Assembly: GCF_001510715.1 (NCBI RefSeq) | Contig: NZ_LMTJ01000005.1 | Coordinates: forward strand, 264,360-328,359 | DNA length: 64,000 nucleotides | Source: Bacillus sp. FJAT-29814 | GTDB lineage: Bacteria; Bacillota; Bacilli; Bacillales; Cytobacillaceae | Direction of reading: 5' to 3' | Part shown: positions 37,042-45,807 of the stretch, piece by piece | Position numbering within the stretch: position 1 is the first letter of the stretch | Layout: every line of letters starts with the position of its first letter | Notes under the pieces: generated by a model | The model's database searches: none | What the model was told of the DNA's origin: nothing | What the model saw: the letters and a program-made list of their open reading frames with translations, nothing else | Program-made: the position numbers and the translations under genes

Positions 37042-37155
37042 AGCGGAAAAGGGGCGGAGCGTCGCAAAAGTGGTTCATTTAAATTCGATTTGGTATTAAG
37101 TAACTGATTCCACTTAAGAATAGAAGAGCCTAGCTTTGCTCACACCGCCTTTTTT
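37042..37155 (+). repeat. Conserved structured element, copy 1 (cymR leader)
   Basis: Begins AAAAGGGGCGGAGCGTCGC and ends AGCTTTGCTCACACCGCC followed by TTTTTT. The ends pair: GGCG 37053-37056 with CGCC 37146-37149 and GAGC 37057-37060 with GCTC 37138-37141, leaving ACAC bulged. An inner helix AAGTGG/CCACTT (37068-37073, 37110-37115) is possible. The U-tract after the closing helix looks like an intrinsic terminator, five bases before the cymR Shine-Dalgarno. A second copy lies upstream of alaS. Confidence 0.75.
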
Positions 37156-37173
37156 ATATAAGGAGTGATTATT

Positions 37174-37593
37174 GTGAAGATTTCAACAAAGGGACGGTAC
37201 GGTCTGACCATCATGATCGAACTGGCGAAAAATTATGGGGAGGGGCCGACTTCCTTAAAAACAATTGCCCAGGCCAACGATTTATCTGAACATTATTTGG
37301 AGCAATTAATTGCGCCGCTCCGCAATGCTGGTTTGGTTAAAAGCATTAGGGGAGCTTACGGCGGCTATATTTTATCCGAAGTTCCGTCCAAAATTACGGC
37401 GGGCGATGTGATTCGGGTGCTGGAAGGACCGATTACTCCTGTCGAAGGAATCGAAGATGAAGAACCTGCGAAACGTGAGCTGTGGATTCGGATCCGCGAT
37501 GCCATCAGGGATGTGCTTGATAATACCACACTCGAGGATTTGGCCAATCACCGCGATGATGCGGAAATGGAAGGTTATATGTTTTATATTTAA
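37174..37593 (+). CDS. cymR: Cysteine metabolism repressor CymR
   Basis: Rrf2-family regulator of 139 residues that, with CysK as corepressor partner, represses cysteine and cystine acquisition genes including mccAB in B. subtilis. Winged HTH about 2-60 (STKGRYGLTIMIELAKNYGEGPTSLKTIAQANDLSEHYLEQLI), then SIRGAYGGYIL. No cysteine is present. GTG 37174 with AAGGAGTG gives the family start MKISTKGRYG. It heads cymR-iscS-mnmA; the mtnN-mccA-mccB targets are 23 kb downstream. Confidence 0.96.
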   Translation: MKISTKGRYGLTIMIELAKNYGEGPTSLKTIAQANDLSEHYLEQLIAPLRNAGLVKSIRGAYGGYILSEVPSKITAGDVIRVLEGPITPVEGIEDEEPAKRELWIRIRDAIRDVLDNTTLEDLANHRDDAEMEGYMFYI

Positions 37594-37639
37594 TGACAAT
37601 GGTAATACTGGAGAATTATTTTGATTGAAGGTGTAATCC

Positions 37640-38782
37640 ATGGAACGAATTTACCTCGACCATGCCGCCACCTCGCCTATGCACCCAAAAGTCATCGAAA
37701 AAATGCTTGAGGTGATGAACAGCACGTTCGGAAATCCCTCGAGTATCCATTCGTTTGGCAGGGAAGCGCGTCATGAGATAGATTTGGCGCGCGCAGTGAT
37801 GGCGAAAAGTATTGGCGCCAAGGAAAACGAGATTATTTTTACAAGCGGCGGAACGGAAGCCGATAATATGGCATTATTCGGTGTCGCCGAAAGCAACAGG
37901 GAACAAGGAAAACATATTATTACCACCGCTGTCGAGCATCATGCGGTCCTTCATGCCTGTGAAAAACTGGAGAAACTTGGCTATGAGGTCACATACCTGC
38001 CTGTCGATGAGACAGGGATGATTTCGCTTGCGGATTTAGAGCGGGCATTAAGAGACGATACGATTCTCGTTTCGATCATGTATGGTAACAACGAAGTCGG
38101 CAGCTTGCAGCCTATTACGGAAATTGGACAGCTTTTAAAAGACCATCCTGCGAAATTTCATACTGATGCAGTTCAGGCATACGGAATGGAAGCCATTGAT
38201 GTGAATGAAAGTTTGATCGATTTGCTATCCGTTTCCGCCCATAAAATTAACGGGCCAAAGGGGATAGGCTTTCTTTATGTCCGGTCTGGAGTAAAGCTGG
38301 CACCCCGGCTGTTTGGTGGCGAACAAGAACGCAAGCGTCGGGCAGGTACCGAGAATGTCGCTTCGATTGTCGGTTTCCGCGAAGCCGTGGAGATTGCGAT
38401 GGAGTCCCGTGCTGCCAAGCGCGAGAAGTTTGCCCAGTTTAAACAGATCTTTTTGAAAGTCCTTCAGAAGCATGAAGTAGATTTCGCACTAAACGGAATG
38501 CTTGAAAAATCTTTGCCACATGTATTAAACTTAAGCTTTCCAGGCACTAACGTTGAAGCTATGCTCGTGAACCTTGATTTGGCAGGAATTGCCGTCTCAA
38601 GCGGATCCGCCTGTACGGCAGGGTCGATCGAGCCATCCCATGTTCTGGTTGCCATGTTTGGCAAAGAGTCAGAGCGGTTAACAAACTCGATTCGCTATAG
38701 CTTTGGGTTTACGACGAGTGCTGAAGAAGTCATGAAAGCGGCGGAAGAAACGGTTAAGGTTGTTTCGCGCTTGAAAAAATAA
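37640..38782 (+). CDS. iscS: Cysteine desulfurase (YrvO, IscS/NifS type)
   Basis: PLP enzyme, 380 residues, that takes sulfur from cysteine and passes it to MnmA for tRNA 2-thiouridine. Starts MERIYLDHAATSPMHP. Signatures: TSGGTEADNMA, HHAVLHACE, the PLP lysine in SAHKINGPKG, GGEQERKRRAGTEN, and the active-site Cys in VSSGSACTAGS. GAAGGTGTAATCC precedes the ATG. Located directly before mnmA, as YrvO in B. subtilis. Confidence 0.95.
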   Translation: MERIYLDHAATSPMHPKVIEKMLEVMNSTFGNPSSIHSFGREARHEIDLARAVMAKSIGAKENEIIFTSGGTEADNMALFGVAESNREQGKHIITTAVEHHAVLHACEKLEKLGYEVTYLPVDETGMISLADLERALRDDTILVSIMYGNNEVGSLQPITEIGQLLKDHPAKFHTDAVQAYGMEAIDVNESLIDLLSVSAHKINGPKGIGFLYVRSGVKLAPRLFGGEQERKRRAGTENVASIVGFREAVEIAMESRAAKREKFAQFKQIFLKVLQKHEVDFALNGMLEKSLPHVLNLSFPGTNVEAMLVNLDLAGIAVSSGSACTAGSIEPSHVLVAMFGKESERLTNSIRYSFGFTTSAEEVMKAAEETVKVVSRLKK

Positions 38783-38814
38783 ATTTTTTATTAATTTGCA
38801 GCAAAGAGAGGTGA

Positions 38815-39939
<1,125 letters not shown>

Positions 39940-39943
39940 TGTT

Positions 39944-39978
39944 AACCCCGATTCCGATTGCCGGAGTCGGGGTTTTTT
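39944..39978 (+). terminator. Terminator after cymR-iscS-mnmA
   Basis: AACCCCGATTCCG pairs with CGGAGTCGGGGTT (one mismatch), followed by TTTTT. Confidence 0.92.
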
Positions 39979-39993
39979 GTACTTAATTTTGCG

Positions 39994-40119
39994 TTTGGCG
40001 AAATGTAGGCATGATTCGGCGAAATACAGGCTTGTTTTGGCGAAATAACGGACCGAAACGGCGAAATCCCGCCTGTATTTGGCGAAATAAACCGGTCTTT
40101 CAGCGAAATAACCCTGTCG
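39994..40119. repeat. Six phased 21-bp repeats with GGCGAAAT core
   Basis: Units at 39994, 40015, 40036, 40057, 40078 and 40099, each exactly 21 bp. TTTGGCGAAAT or a near variant is conserved and the remaining 10 or so bases vary. Because 21 is a multiple of three, two minus-strand frames stay open as heptad-like repeats (xxISPxx and xxYFAxx), but no ribosome-binding site or promoter supports a gene. Confidence 0.9.
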
Positions 40120-40150
40120 CGATACCAGCGTCGCCTTCCAAGAGCAAAAT

Positions 40151-40160
40151 ATGGTATACT
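40151..40160 (+). promoter_or_regulatory. Candidate extended -10 promoter of yrrB
   Basis: ATGGTATACT: TGG precedes TATACT 40155-40160. The -35 region (CGCCTT) is weak. Confidence 0.45.
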
Positions 40161-40186
40161 TCCCTTTGAAATGGAGTTGAAAAATA

Positions 40187-40834
40187 GTGGATAAAAACCA
40201 ATTAGGTGTCCAATACATGCAGGAAGGCAATCTAGAAGAGGCAGCAAAGGCCTTTTACGATGCTATTAACGAAGACCCGAAAAATCCAACCGCCTACATT
40301 AATTTCGGCAATGTTCTTGCCGCTTTGGGCGATAACGATAAAGCGTTAAATTTTTATAAAAGAGCAATGGAAATCGATCCAACTGCCGCGGCGGCCTATT
40401 ATAGCGCAGGCAACCTTTATTTCAGCAATGAGGAATATGACCAGGCAAAAAAAATGTATGAGATCGCATTGAAACATGGCCTCGACACAGGCGATAACTA
40501 TTTTATGCTTGGGCTTACCCTGATGCATTTGGAGCAGCCAAAATTTGCGCTGCCGTACCTTCAAAGAAGTGTCGAACTCAATAAGGATGATGCAGAGGCT
40601 AGGTTCCAGTATGGGTTGTGTCTGACCCAATTTGAGCTCATTGATGAAGCGATGGAGCAATTCACAAAATGCATTGAGCTCGACCGGACTCATTCAGATG
40701 CTTACTACAATCTAGGTGTTGCCTATGTTTTTAAAGATAATGCCGAAAAAGCGGAAGAAATGTTTACGAAAGCGCTAGAAATTCAACCGGATCATTTGCT
40801 TGCGGGACATGCTAGGAAAATTATGAACCAATAA
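40187..40834 (+). CDS. yrrB: Tetratricopeptide repeat protein YrrB
   Basis: A 215-residue all-helical protein made of about six TPR units, each near 34 residues (AYINFGNVLAALGDNDKALNFYKRAMEIDP, AYYNLGVAYVFKDNAEKAEEMF). The B. subtilis structure is a superhelix for protein binding; its partner is unknown. Starts at GTG 40187 after TGGAG. Precedes recD2 by 34 bases. Confidence 0.92.
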   Translation: MDKNQLGVQYMQEGNLEEAAKAFYDAINEDPKNPTAYINFGNVLAALGDNDKALNFYKRAMEIDPTAAAAYYSAGNLYFSNEEYDQAKKMYEIALKHGLDTGDNYFMLGLTLMHLEQPKFALPYLQRSVELNKDDAEARFQYGLCLTQFELIDEAMEQFTKCIELDRTHSDAYYNLGVAYVFKDNAEKAEEMFTKALEIQPDHLLAGHARKIMNQ

Positions 40835-40868
40835 AGAGAACTATTTAAACTGGGAAGGAGGGAGCACA

Positions 40869-43298
40869 ATGGAAAAGCAGAATTCATTGGATTTGTTCGG
40901 TGATCAGGGGAAATTTGTCAAGGGCCGACCTATTGTCACGATTTTTCATAATGAGCAAAACCTGTATACAGTGCTTAGAATTCGTGTCGATGAAACAAAT
41001 GATCAATACAGTGACAAAGAAGCGGTGATCACCGGTTATTTTCCAAAAATCCACGAGCAGGAGACCTATATTTTTTACGGCGAATTTAAGGAGCATCCCC
41101 GGTTTGGCCCGCAATTTTCGGCAAGCCATTTTCGCAAGGATATGCCGCAATCCAAGCAGGGCGTGATCGCTTACCTCTCAGGGGAAATGTTTAAAGGCAT
41201 TGGTAAAAAAACAGCTGAAAACATTGTCGAAACATTGGGGGAAGATGCCATTTCTAAAATTCTCACCCAGCCGTCACTTTTGGATTCCATTCCAAAGCTC
41301 CCTCCCGATAAGGCGAAAACACTGTATGATACATTGATGGAGCACCAGGGTCTAGAGCAGATAATGGTCGCCCTCAACCAATACGGATTCGGTCCGCAGT
41401 TGTCGATGAAGATTTATCAGGCGTATAAGGAGAATACTCTTGAGGTCATCCAAAAAAATCCCTATCAGCTTGTTGAGGCTGTCGAAGGGATCGGGTTTGG
41501 ACGGGCCGATGAGCTTGGTTTTCAACTGGGGATTTCCGGAAGCCATCCTGACAGAATAAAAGCCGCCTGTTTGTATACGCTGGAAAATGAATGTATGCAA
41601 ACAGGGCATGTCTATGTCCATGCCGAGGATTTGCTGAAGCAAGTAAAGTCCCTCCTGGAAGAAAACAAGCGGGACCAAATCGATTTTCTCGCTATTTCCG
41701 ATGAAATCATCAAGCTTCAACAAGAAGGGAAAATCATCGGCGAGGAGAAGCGAGTCTATTTGCCGTCGCTATTTTTTGCGGAAAAAGGGCTGGTAACAAG
41801 CATCAGCCGTATACTAAAGCAGACAGAGTATAAGGACCAATTTCCAGAGTCGGAGTTTTTGCTTGCCTTGGGAAGCCTAGAGGAACGGCTTAGCGTTCAA
41901 TACGCACCCACACAACGTGAAGCGATTCAAACGGCTCTAATGTCACCGATGCTGATTTTAACCGGCGGACCAGGGACCGGGAAAACAACGGTCATTAAAG
42001 GAATTGTCGAGCTATACGCAGAACTCCATGGCTGCTCGTTAGAACCAAAGGATTACTTACATAAAGATGAACCATTTCCATTCTTGCTGGCAGCGCCAAC
42101 GGGCAGGGCGGCCAAACGGATGAGCGAATCCACAGGTCTTCCCGCTGTGACGATCCACCGCCTGCTTGGTTATAATGGAACGGAAAACTTTGACCGTGAT
42201 GAAAACAGCACGCTTGAGGGGAAAATATTAATTGTTGATGAAACATCGATGCTCGATATCTGGCTCGCCAACCAGCTGTTTAAGGCGTTGCCTGAACATA
42301 TACAAGTTATCTTGGTCGGTGACGAGGACCAGTTGCCGTCAGTCGGTCCTGGCCAGGTATTAAAGGACCTGCTGCGTTCTGAACGGATTCCTACGGTCAG
42401 ATTAACAGATATATACCGTCAGGCAGAGGGGTCTTCGATTATCGAACTTGCTCATGAAATCAAAAAAGGCCACTTGCCGAACGATATAACGGTTAAGCAA
42501 GCCGACCGCTCGTTTATTAAATGTGTCACCGCCCAGGTCCCACAGGTCGTTGAAAAAGTGGCCTTAAATGCGAAAAACAAAGGCTACACCGCAAAGGATA
42601 TTCAAGTTCTGGCACCCATGTACCGCGGCCCGGCTGGGATTGACCGTCTAAATGTGCTCCTTCAGGAAATTTTTAATCCGAATCCCGATGGCAAGCGTAA
42701 AGAAATTCAGTTTGGCGATGTCAAATACCGAATTGGTGACAAGGTGCTGCAGCTCGTCAATAAGCCCGAAAATAACGTGTTTAACGGCGATATCGGCGAA
42801 ATTATCTCGATTATTTATGCTAAGGAAAATACAGAGAAGCAAGACATGATCTATATTACCTTTGAAGGAAATGAAGTCGAATACACGAGGCAGGATTTGA
42901 CGCAAATTACCCATGCCTACTGCTGTTCGGTCCATAAATCGCAGGGAAGCGAGTTTCCGATTGTTATTTTACCCGTAACAAGAAGCTATTATCGGATGCT
43001 GCGAAGAAATTTGATTTATACGGCGATCACAAGGGCGAAGCAGTCATTGTTGCTATGCGGCGAGGTTGATGCGCTGCAAATGGGTGTCGAGCGTGCTGAT
43101 GAGCTTTCCCGCTTGACGACCCTGTGCGAAAAACTGCAAGAAGCCATTCCGGGGAAAACAACCGCTTCAAAAGTGACAGCTGACCATTGCACAGAATCTA
43201 AACAAACAGAACTTTCGTTAGAGGAAGAGTTAATGCAGGCTGACCCGATGATTGGGATGGATAATGTTTCACCTTATGATTTCCTTGTGAATGACTGA
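40869..43298 (+). CDS. recD2: RecD2-type ATP-dependent DNA helicase
   Basis: SF1B 5'-to-3' helicase (YrrC), 809 residues, acting in replication fork repair without RecBC. The N-terminal region (about 1-330) has helix-hairpin-helix motifs (FKGIGKKTAENIVETLG, VEGIGFGRADELGF). Helicase core: Walker A GGPGTGKTT, motif II LIVDETSMLD, motif III VGDEDQLPSVGPGQVL, motif V and VI AYCCSVHKSQGSEFP and YTAITRAK. GGAAGGAGGGAGC precedes the ATG. Confidence 0.95.
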   Translation: MEKQNSLDLFGDQGKFVKGRPIVTIFHNEQNLYTVLRIRVDETNDQYSDKEAVITGYFPKIHEQETYIFYGEFKEHPRFGPQFSASHFRKDMPQSKQGVIAYLSGEMFKGIGKKTAENIVETLGEDAISKILTQPSLLDSIPKLPPDKAKTLYDTLMEHQGLEQIMVALNQYGFGPQLSMKIYQAYKENTLEVIQKNPYQLVEAVEGIGFGRADELGFQLGISGSHPDRIKAACLYTLENECMQTGHVYVHAEDLLKQVKSLLEENKRDQIDFLAISDEIIKLQQEGKIIGEEKRVYLPSLFFAEKGLVTSISRILKQTEYKDQFPESEFLLALGSLEERLSVQYAPTQREAIQTALMSPMLILTGGPGTGKTTVIKGIVELYAELHGCSLEPKDYLHKDEPFPFLLAAPTGRAAKRMSESTGLPAVTIHRLLGYNGTENFDRDENSTLEGKILIVDETSMLDIWLANQLFKALPEHIQVILVGDEDQLPSVGPGQVLKDLLRSERIPTVRLTDIYRQAEGSSIIELAHEIKKGHLPNDITVKQADRSFIKCVTAQVPQVVEKVALNAKNKGYTAKDIQVLAPMYRGPAGIDRLNVLLQEIFNPNPDGKRKEIQFGDVKYRIGDKVLQLVNKPENNVFNGDIGEIISIIYAKENTEKQDMIYITFEGNEVEYTRQDLTQITHAYCCSVHKSQGSEFPIVILPVTRSYYRMLRRNLIYTAITRAKQSLLLCGEVDALQMGVERADELSRLTTLCEKLQEAIPGKTTASKVTADHCTESKQTELSLEEELMQADPMIGMDNVSPYDFLVND

Positions 43299-43330
43299 AA
43301 CTAAGAATGTTCAACGGAGGAGGGACACTC

Positions 43331-43807
43331 TTGCGAACATTTTCCTTACTCAAGGGACAGCCTGTTTTTGATACGAAAAAAGGGACGAAAATCGGCGAAA
43401 TTTGTGACCTTTGTATTTCCAAGGACGGAGTCGTTAAAGGCCTGCTTATGAAGAAGGGCGTTTTCTTCAAACAAACTTACTTTTTGGATATTCAAAAGGT
43501 AGCTTCCTTCGGCTGGGATGGGGTCATGATCGAGGATGAAGGGCAATTGGAAAAACTGAAAGAAGGTCCGGAATATACATTAAATCATCAGCATTCGCTT
43601 GATGGGATGATGATGCTGTCGAGTAGCGGTGAGTCGCTCGGATTGTTAAAAGATGTATATTTTCAGGAAGAATTGGGCACAATCGTAGGGTACGAAATTA
43701 CGGATGGCTTCTTTTCGGATATTGCAGAAGGGAAACAAATCATCCAATCTGAGAAGCCCTTAACGATTGGAAAGGACGCCATTATCGTAGACGTTAATCA
43801 AACGTGA
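43331..43807 (+). CDS. yrrD: PRC-barrel domain protein YrrD
   Basis: A 158-residue protein with two PRC-barrel repeats (about 8-75 LLKGQPVFDTKKGTKIGEICDL; about 85-155 GMMMLSSSGESLGLLKDVYF). The biochemical role is unknown. TTG 43331 was chosen: ACGGAGGAGGG is eight bases upstream. Overlap of its end with the ribosome-binding site of the next gene suggests an operon with the two small genes after it. Confidence 0.85.
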   Translation: MRTFSLLKGQPVFDTKKGTKIGEICDLCISKDGVVKGLLMKKGVFFKQTYFLDIQKVASFGWDGVMIEDEGQLEKLKEGPEYTLNHQHSLDGMMMLSSSGESLGLLKDVYFQEELGTIVGYEITDGFFSDIAEGKQIIQSEKPLTIGKDAIIVDVNQT

Positions 43808-43818
43808 GGTGTCTTTTC

Positions 43819-44010
43819 ATGCTTAAGTGTCCAAATTGCTCCAGCAAGGATATTGGAAAAATTGGCATTAATCAATATTACTGCTGGAATTGTTTTATCG
43901 AATTGTCCCTAGCCAAAGGCATCATTAATACCCATCAGGTGGAGGAAGACGGAACGCTGAGTTCATTGGATGATTTGTTTGAAGAAGAATTGCGTCGTTA
44001 CACTCTTTAA
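43819..44010 (+). CDS. Small zinc-ribbon-like protein
   Basis: A 63-residue protein with CPNCSSKDIG and YYCWNC, two CxxC pairs 15 residues apart, as in a rubredoxin-like zinc knuckle. The acidic C-terminus (DDLFEEELRRY) follows. GAGGTG, overlapping the yrrD stop, precedes ATG 43819. B. subtilis has a comparable short gene (yrzR or yrzQ) here. Function unknown. Confidence 0.75.
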   Translation: MLKCPNCSSKDIGKIGINQYYCWNCFIELSLAKGIINTHQVEEDGTLSSLDDLFEEELRRYTL

Positions 44011-44032
44011 ATAATAACTAGAGGTGAACGTA

Positions 44033-44167
44033 ATGAACAAATTGATGACGTCGGTGATTGCTTTTGGTGCCGGAATGGCAGCCTATAATGTAGCCCAAAG
44101 AAATAATGTAATGACTGGCCGCCAAATGCGAAAAATGCAAAGGAAAATTAAACGAGCGATTTTTTAA
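44033..44167 (+). CDS. Very small basic protein, YrzQ/DUF3918-like
   Basis: A 44-residue ORF at ATG 44033 with TAGAGGTGAACG upstream. A short N-terminal hydrophobic helix (MTSVIAFGAGMAAYNVA) is followed by a basic tail (RQMRKMQRKIKRAIF). Function unknown; the YrzQ assignment is from memory of the family and position. A strong terminator follows within 5 bases. Confidence 0.75.
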   Translation: MNKLMTSVIAFGAGMAAYNVAQRNNVMTGRQMRKMQRKIKRAIF

Positions 44168-44171
44168 TGAA

Positions 44172-44203
44172 TGACTCCCCCTCTGAATTGAGGGGGATTT
44201 TTA
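44172..44203 (+). terminator. Terminator after the small genes
   Basis: CTCCCCCTC and GAGGGGGA pair around TGAATT, followed by TTTTT. Confidence 0.9.
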
Positions 44204-44260
44204 GCTAATGGGAATATTTCCACATGCGGTCTCCAAAAATAACCGTAAGGAGGCATTCTA

Positions 44261-45340
44261 GTGGACATTCGCATGAAATGGTTTTACCGAATCGGATTTT
44301 TGCTTCTGTTGCTGATTGCAATTTACGTGTTTTTAAAAATTCGCTCTGTCTGGGTGCCTATTGTCAGAGTGGCTGCAATTATTGCTATGCCCTTTATCGT
44401 TTCCGGGTTTATTACTTATTTGCTCCATCCCATTATCGAAAAATTGCATGAAAAAGGGCTCCATCGTGGCCTTGCCATTATCCTGATCTACGTCGTTTTT
44501 TTTGGCGGCATCGGCCTTGCCCTTTATAAAGGGATTCCCGCAATCATTGATCAGCTTAAGGATTTGTCAGAGAGTGCTCCCGTTTTTGCCGAGCAATATC
44601 GTACCTATGTAGGGGAGCTCCAATCGCATACAAGAGAGTGGCCGGATGGGCTACAAACGAGAATAAATGATGGAATTGATGCCTTTGAACAAAGGCTTGA
44701 TTCGCTCTTGACTATTCTCGTTGGGATTTTAATTAAATTCTTTAATTCAGCGTTAATTTTAATGATCATCCCTTTTATCACTTTTTACATGCTGAAGGAT
44801 TTCAAGCTGATCAGAAGGACGGTTTGGTACCTTACTCCGAAACAGTGGCGGAAGAAAGGGACACAGTTTTTGCATGATGTTGATGAATCGCTGGGCGGTT
44901 ATATCAGGGGCCAGTTGCTCGTTTGTACAATTATCGGTACGATTTCGACTATACTGTTCTGGGCTTTTGACTTAAGATACCCATTGCTATTAGGGCTGAT
45001 TGTTGGGGCCACTAATGTTATTCCGTATTTCGGCCCGTTTATCGGGGCTGTTCCTGCGGTGATTATTGCCGCAACTACCTCTATGAAACTTGTCATCATT
45101 ACTTTGGTCATTGTGTTTGGTCTGCAATTCCTCGAGGGGAATATCCTGTCACCCTATATTGTCGGGAAGAGCCTTCATATGCATCCGCTAATGATAATGG
45201 CCGCCCTTACTGCGGGGGGAGAAATTGGCGGGATTCTTGGATTGATTTTGGCGGTACCGGTCCTTGCTGTCCTTAAAGTGGGGATTATTCACGCAAAACA
45301 ACATTTCATGACCGCACGAACTGAACCGAATTCGCAGTGA
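44261..45340 (+). CDS. yrrI: AI-2E family transporter (YrrI)
   Basis: A 359-residue membrane protein of the AI-2E/PerM family, about eight helices: two near the N-terminus, a soluble region around 90-150, then the conserved C-terminal cluster with GLIVGATNVIPYFGPFIGAVPAVI and QFLEGNILSPYIVGKSLHMHPL. Family members export diverse solutes, including Na+/H+ exchange in some. GTG 44261 follows TAAGGAGG. Confidence 0.9.
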   Translation: MDIRMKWFYRIGFLLLLLIAIYVFLKIRSVWVPIVRVAAIIAMPFIVSGFITYLLHPIIEKLHEKGLHRGLAIILIYVVFFGGIGLALYKGIPAIIDQLKDLSESAPVFAEQYRTYVGELQSHTREWPDGLQTRINDGIDAFEQRLDSLLTILVGILIKFFNSALILMIIPFITFYMLKDFKLIRRTVWYLTPKQWRKKGTQFLHDVDESLGGYIRGQLLVCTIIGTISTILFWAFDLRYPLLLGLIVGATNVIPYFGPFIGAVPAVIIAATTSMKLVIITLVIVFGLQFLEGNILSPYIVGKSLHMHPLMIMAALTAGGEIGGILGLILAVPVLAVLKVGIIHAKQHFMTARTEPNSQ

Positions 45341-45341
45341 T

Positions 45342-45370
45342 TTGACAAACCCGTGGCGGGTAGATATAAT
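45342..45370 (+). promoter_or_regulatory. SigA promoter of alaS
   Basis: TTGACA 45342-45347, 17-bp spacer, TATAAT 45365-45370. Both boxes are consensus. Confidence 0.95.
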
Positions 45371-45377
45371 TCGTCAT

Positions 45378-45640
45378 ATAATAAGATCAACATGGAGAAG
45401 GATCGAGTATGTTATAGTCCATCTGTAACGCATTTGCGTGGAAGAGAGGAGTCTCCCCCGGCTGAAAGGGACTCCAGATGAAGGATGACAGAACGCTAAT
45501 CCGGAGTGCAGCTAATCCCTGCCGTCTAGCCGCGTTAAGGCAACATTTGAGAGATGGGTACGGTTTTTTTGTATCCATAATCAGGGTGGTACCGCGAGGC
45601 AAGCTCTCGTCCCTGCTATAGGGATGAGGGCTTTTTTGTA
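45378..45640 (+). promoter_or_regulatory. T-box leader of alaS
   Basis: The T-box AGGGTGGTACCGCG lies at 45583-45596. GAACGCTAATCC near 45492-45505 looks like the specifier loop with GCT (alanine). The terminator pairs AGCTCTCGTCCCT with AGGGATGAGGGCT (around 45602-45631) and is followed by TTTTTT. Uncharged tRNA-Ala would favour read-through. A second structured element follows before alaS. Confidence 0.93.
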
Positions 45641-45650
45641 TTCTTTTTTT

Positions 45651-45762
45651 CGGTAAAGGGGCGGAGCGCCGCATAGATTTTTCGCTTGATACAGGTAGAG
45701 CGGAAAATAAAAATTTTTCTGCCGGAAGCAGAATAGCGAAGCTCTGCTCACACCGCCTTTTT
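45651..45762 (+). repeat. Conserved structured element, copy 2 (between T-box and alaS)
   Basis: Same conserved ends as the cymR copy: AAAGGGGCGGAGCGCCGCA at 45655-45673 and AGCTCTGCTCACACCGCC ending 45757 with TTTTT. Closing helix GGCG+GAGC (45660-45667) with GCTC (45746-45749) and CGCC (45754-45757). The interior differs from copy 1 but folds: ATTTTTCGCT/AGCGGAAAAT (45677-45686, 45699-45708) and TTCTGC-CGGAA-GCAGAA (45717-45733). Confidence 0.75.
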
Positions 45763-45807
45763 CAAGTAGTTATGTGTATTTTATTAATTTAAGGAGGCTA
45801 AATTAGT

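Noticed and set aside
39942..40247. Minus-strand ORFs running through the 21-bp repeats (xxISPxx and YFAK heptads)
   Set aside because: Frames are open only because the repeat period is 21. No ribosome-binding site, they overlap the mnmA terminator or end and the yrrB start, and two frames are equally open.
45651..45762. Second T-box before alaS
   Set aside because: The element lacks the AGGGTGG T-box sequence and specifier loop, and its homologue precedes cymR, which has no tRNA link.
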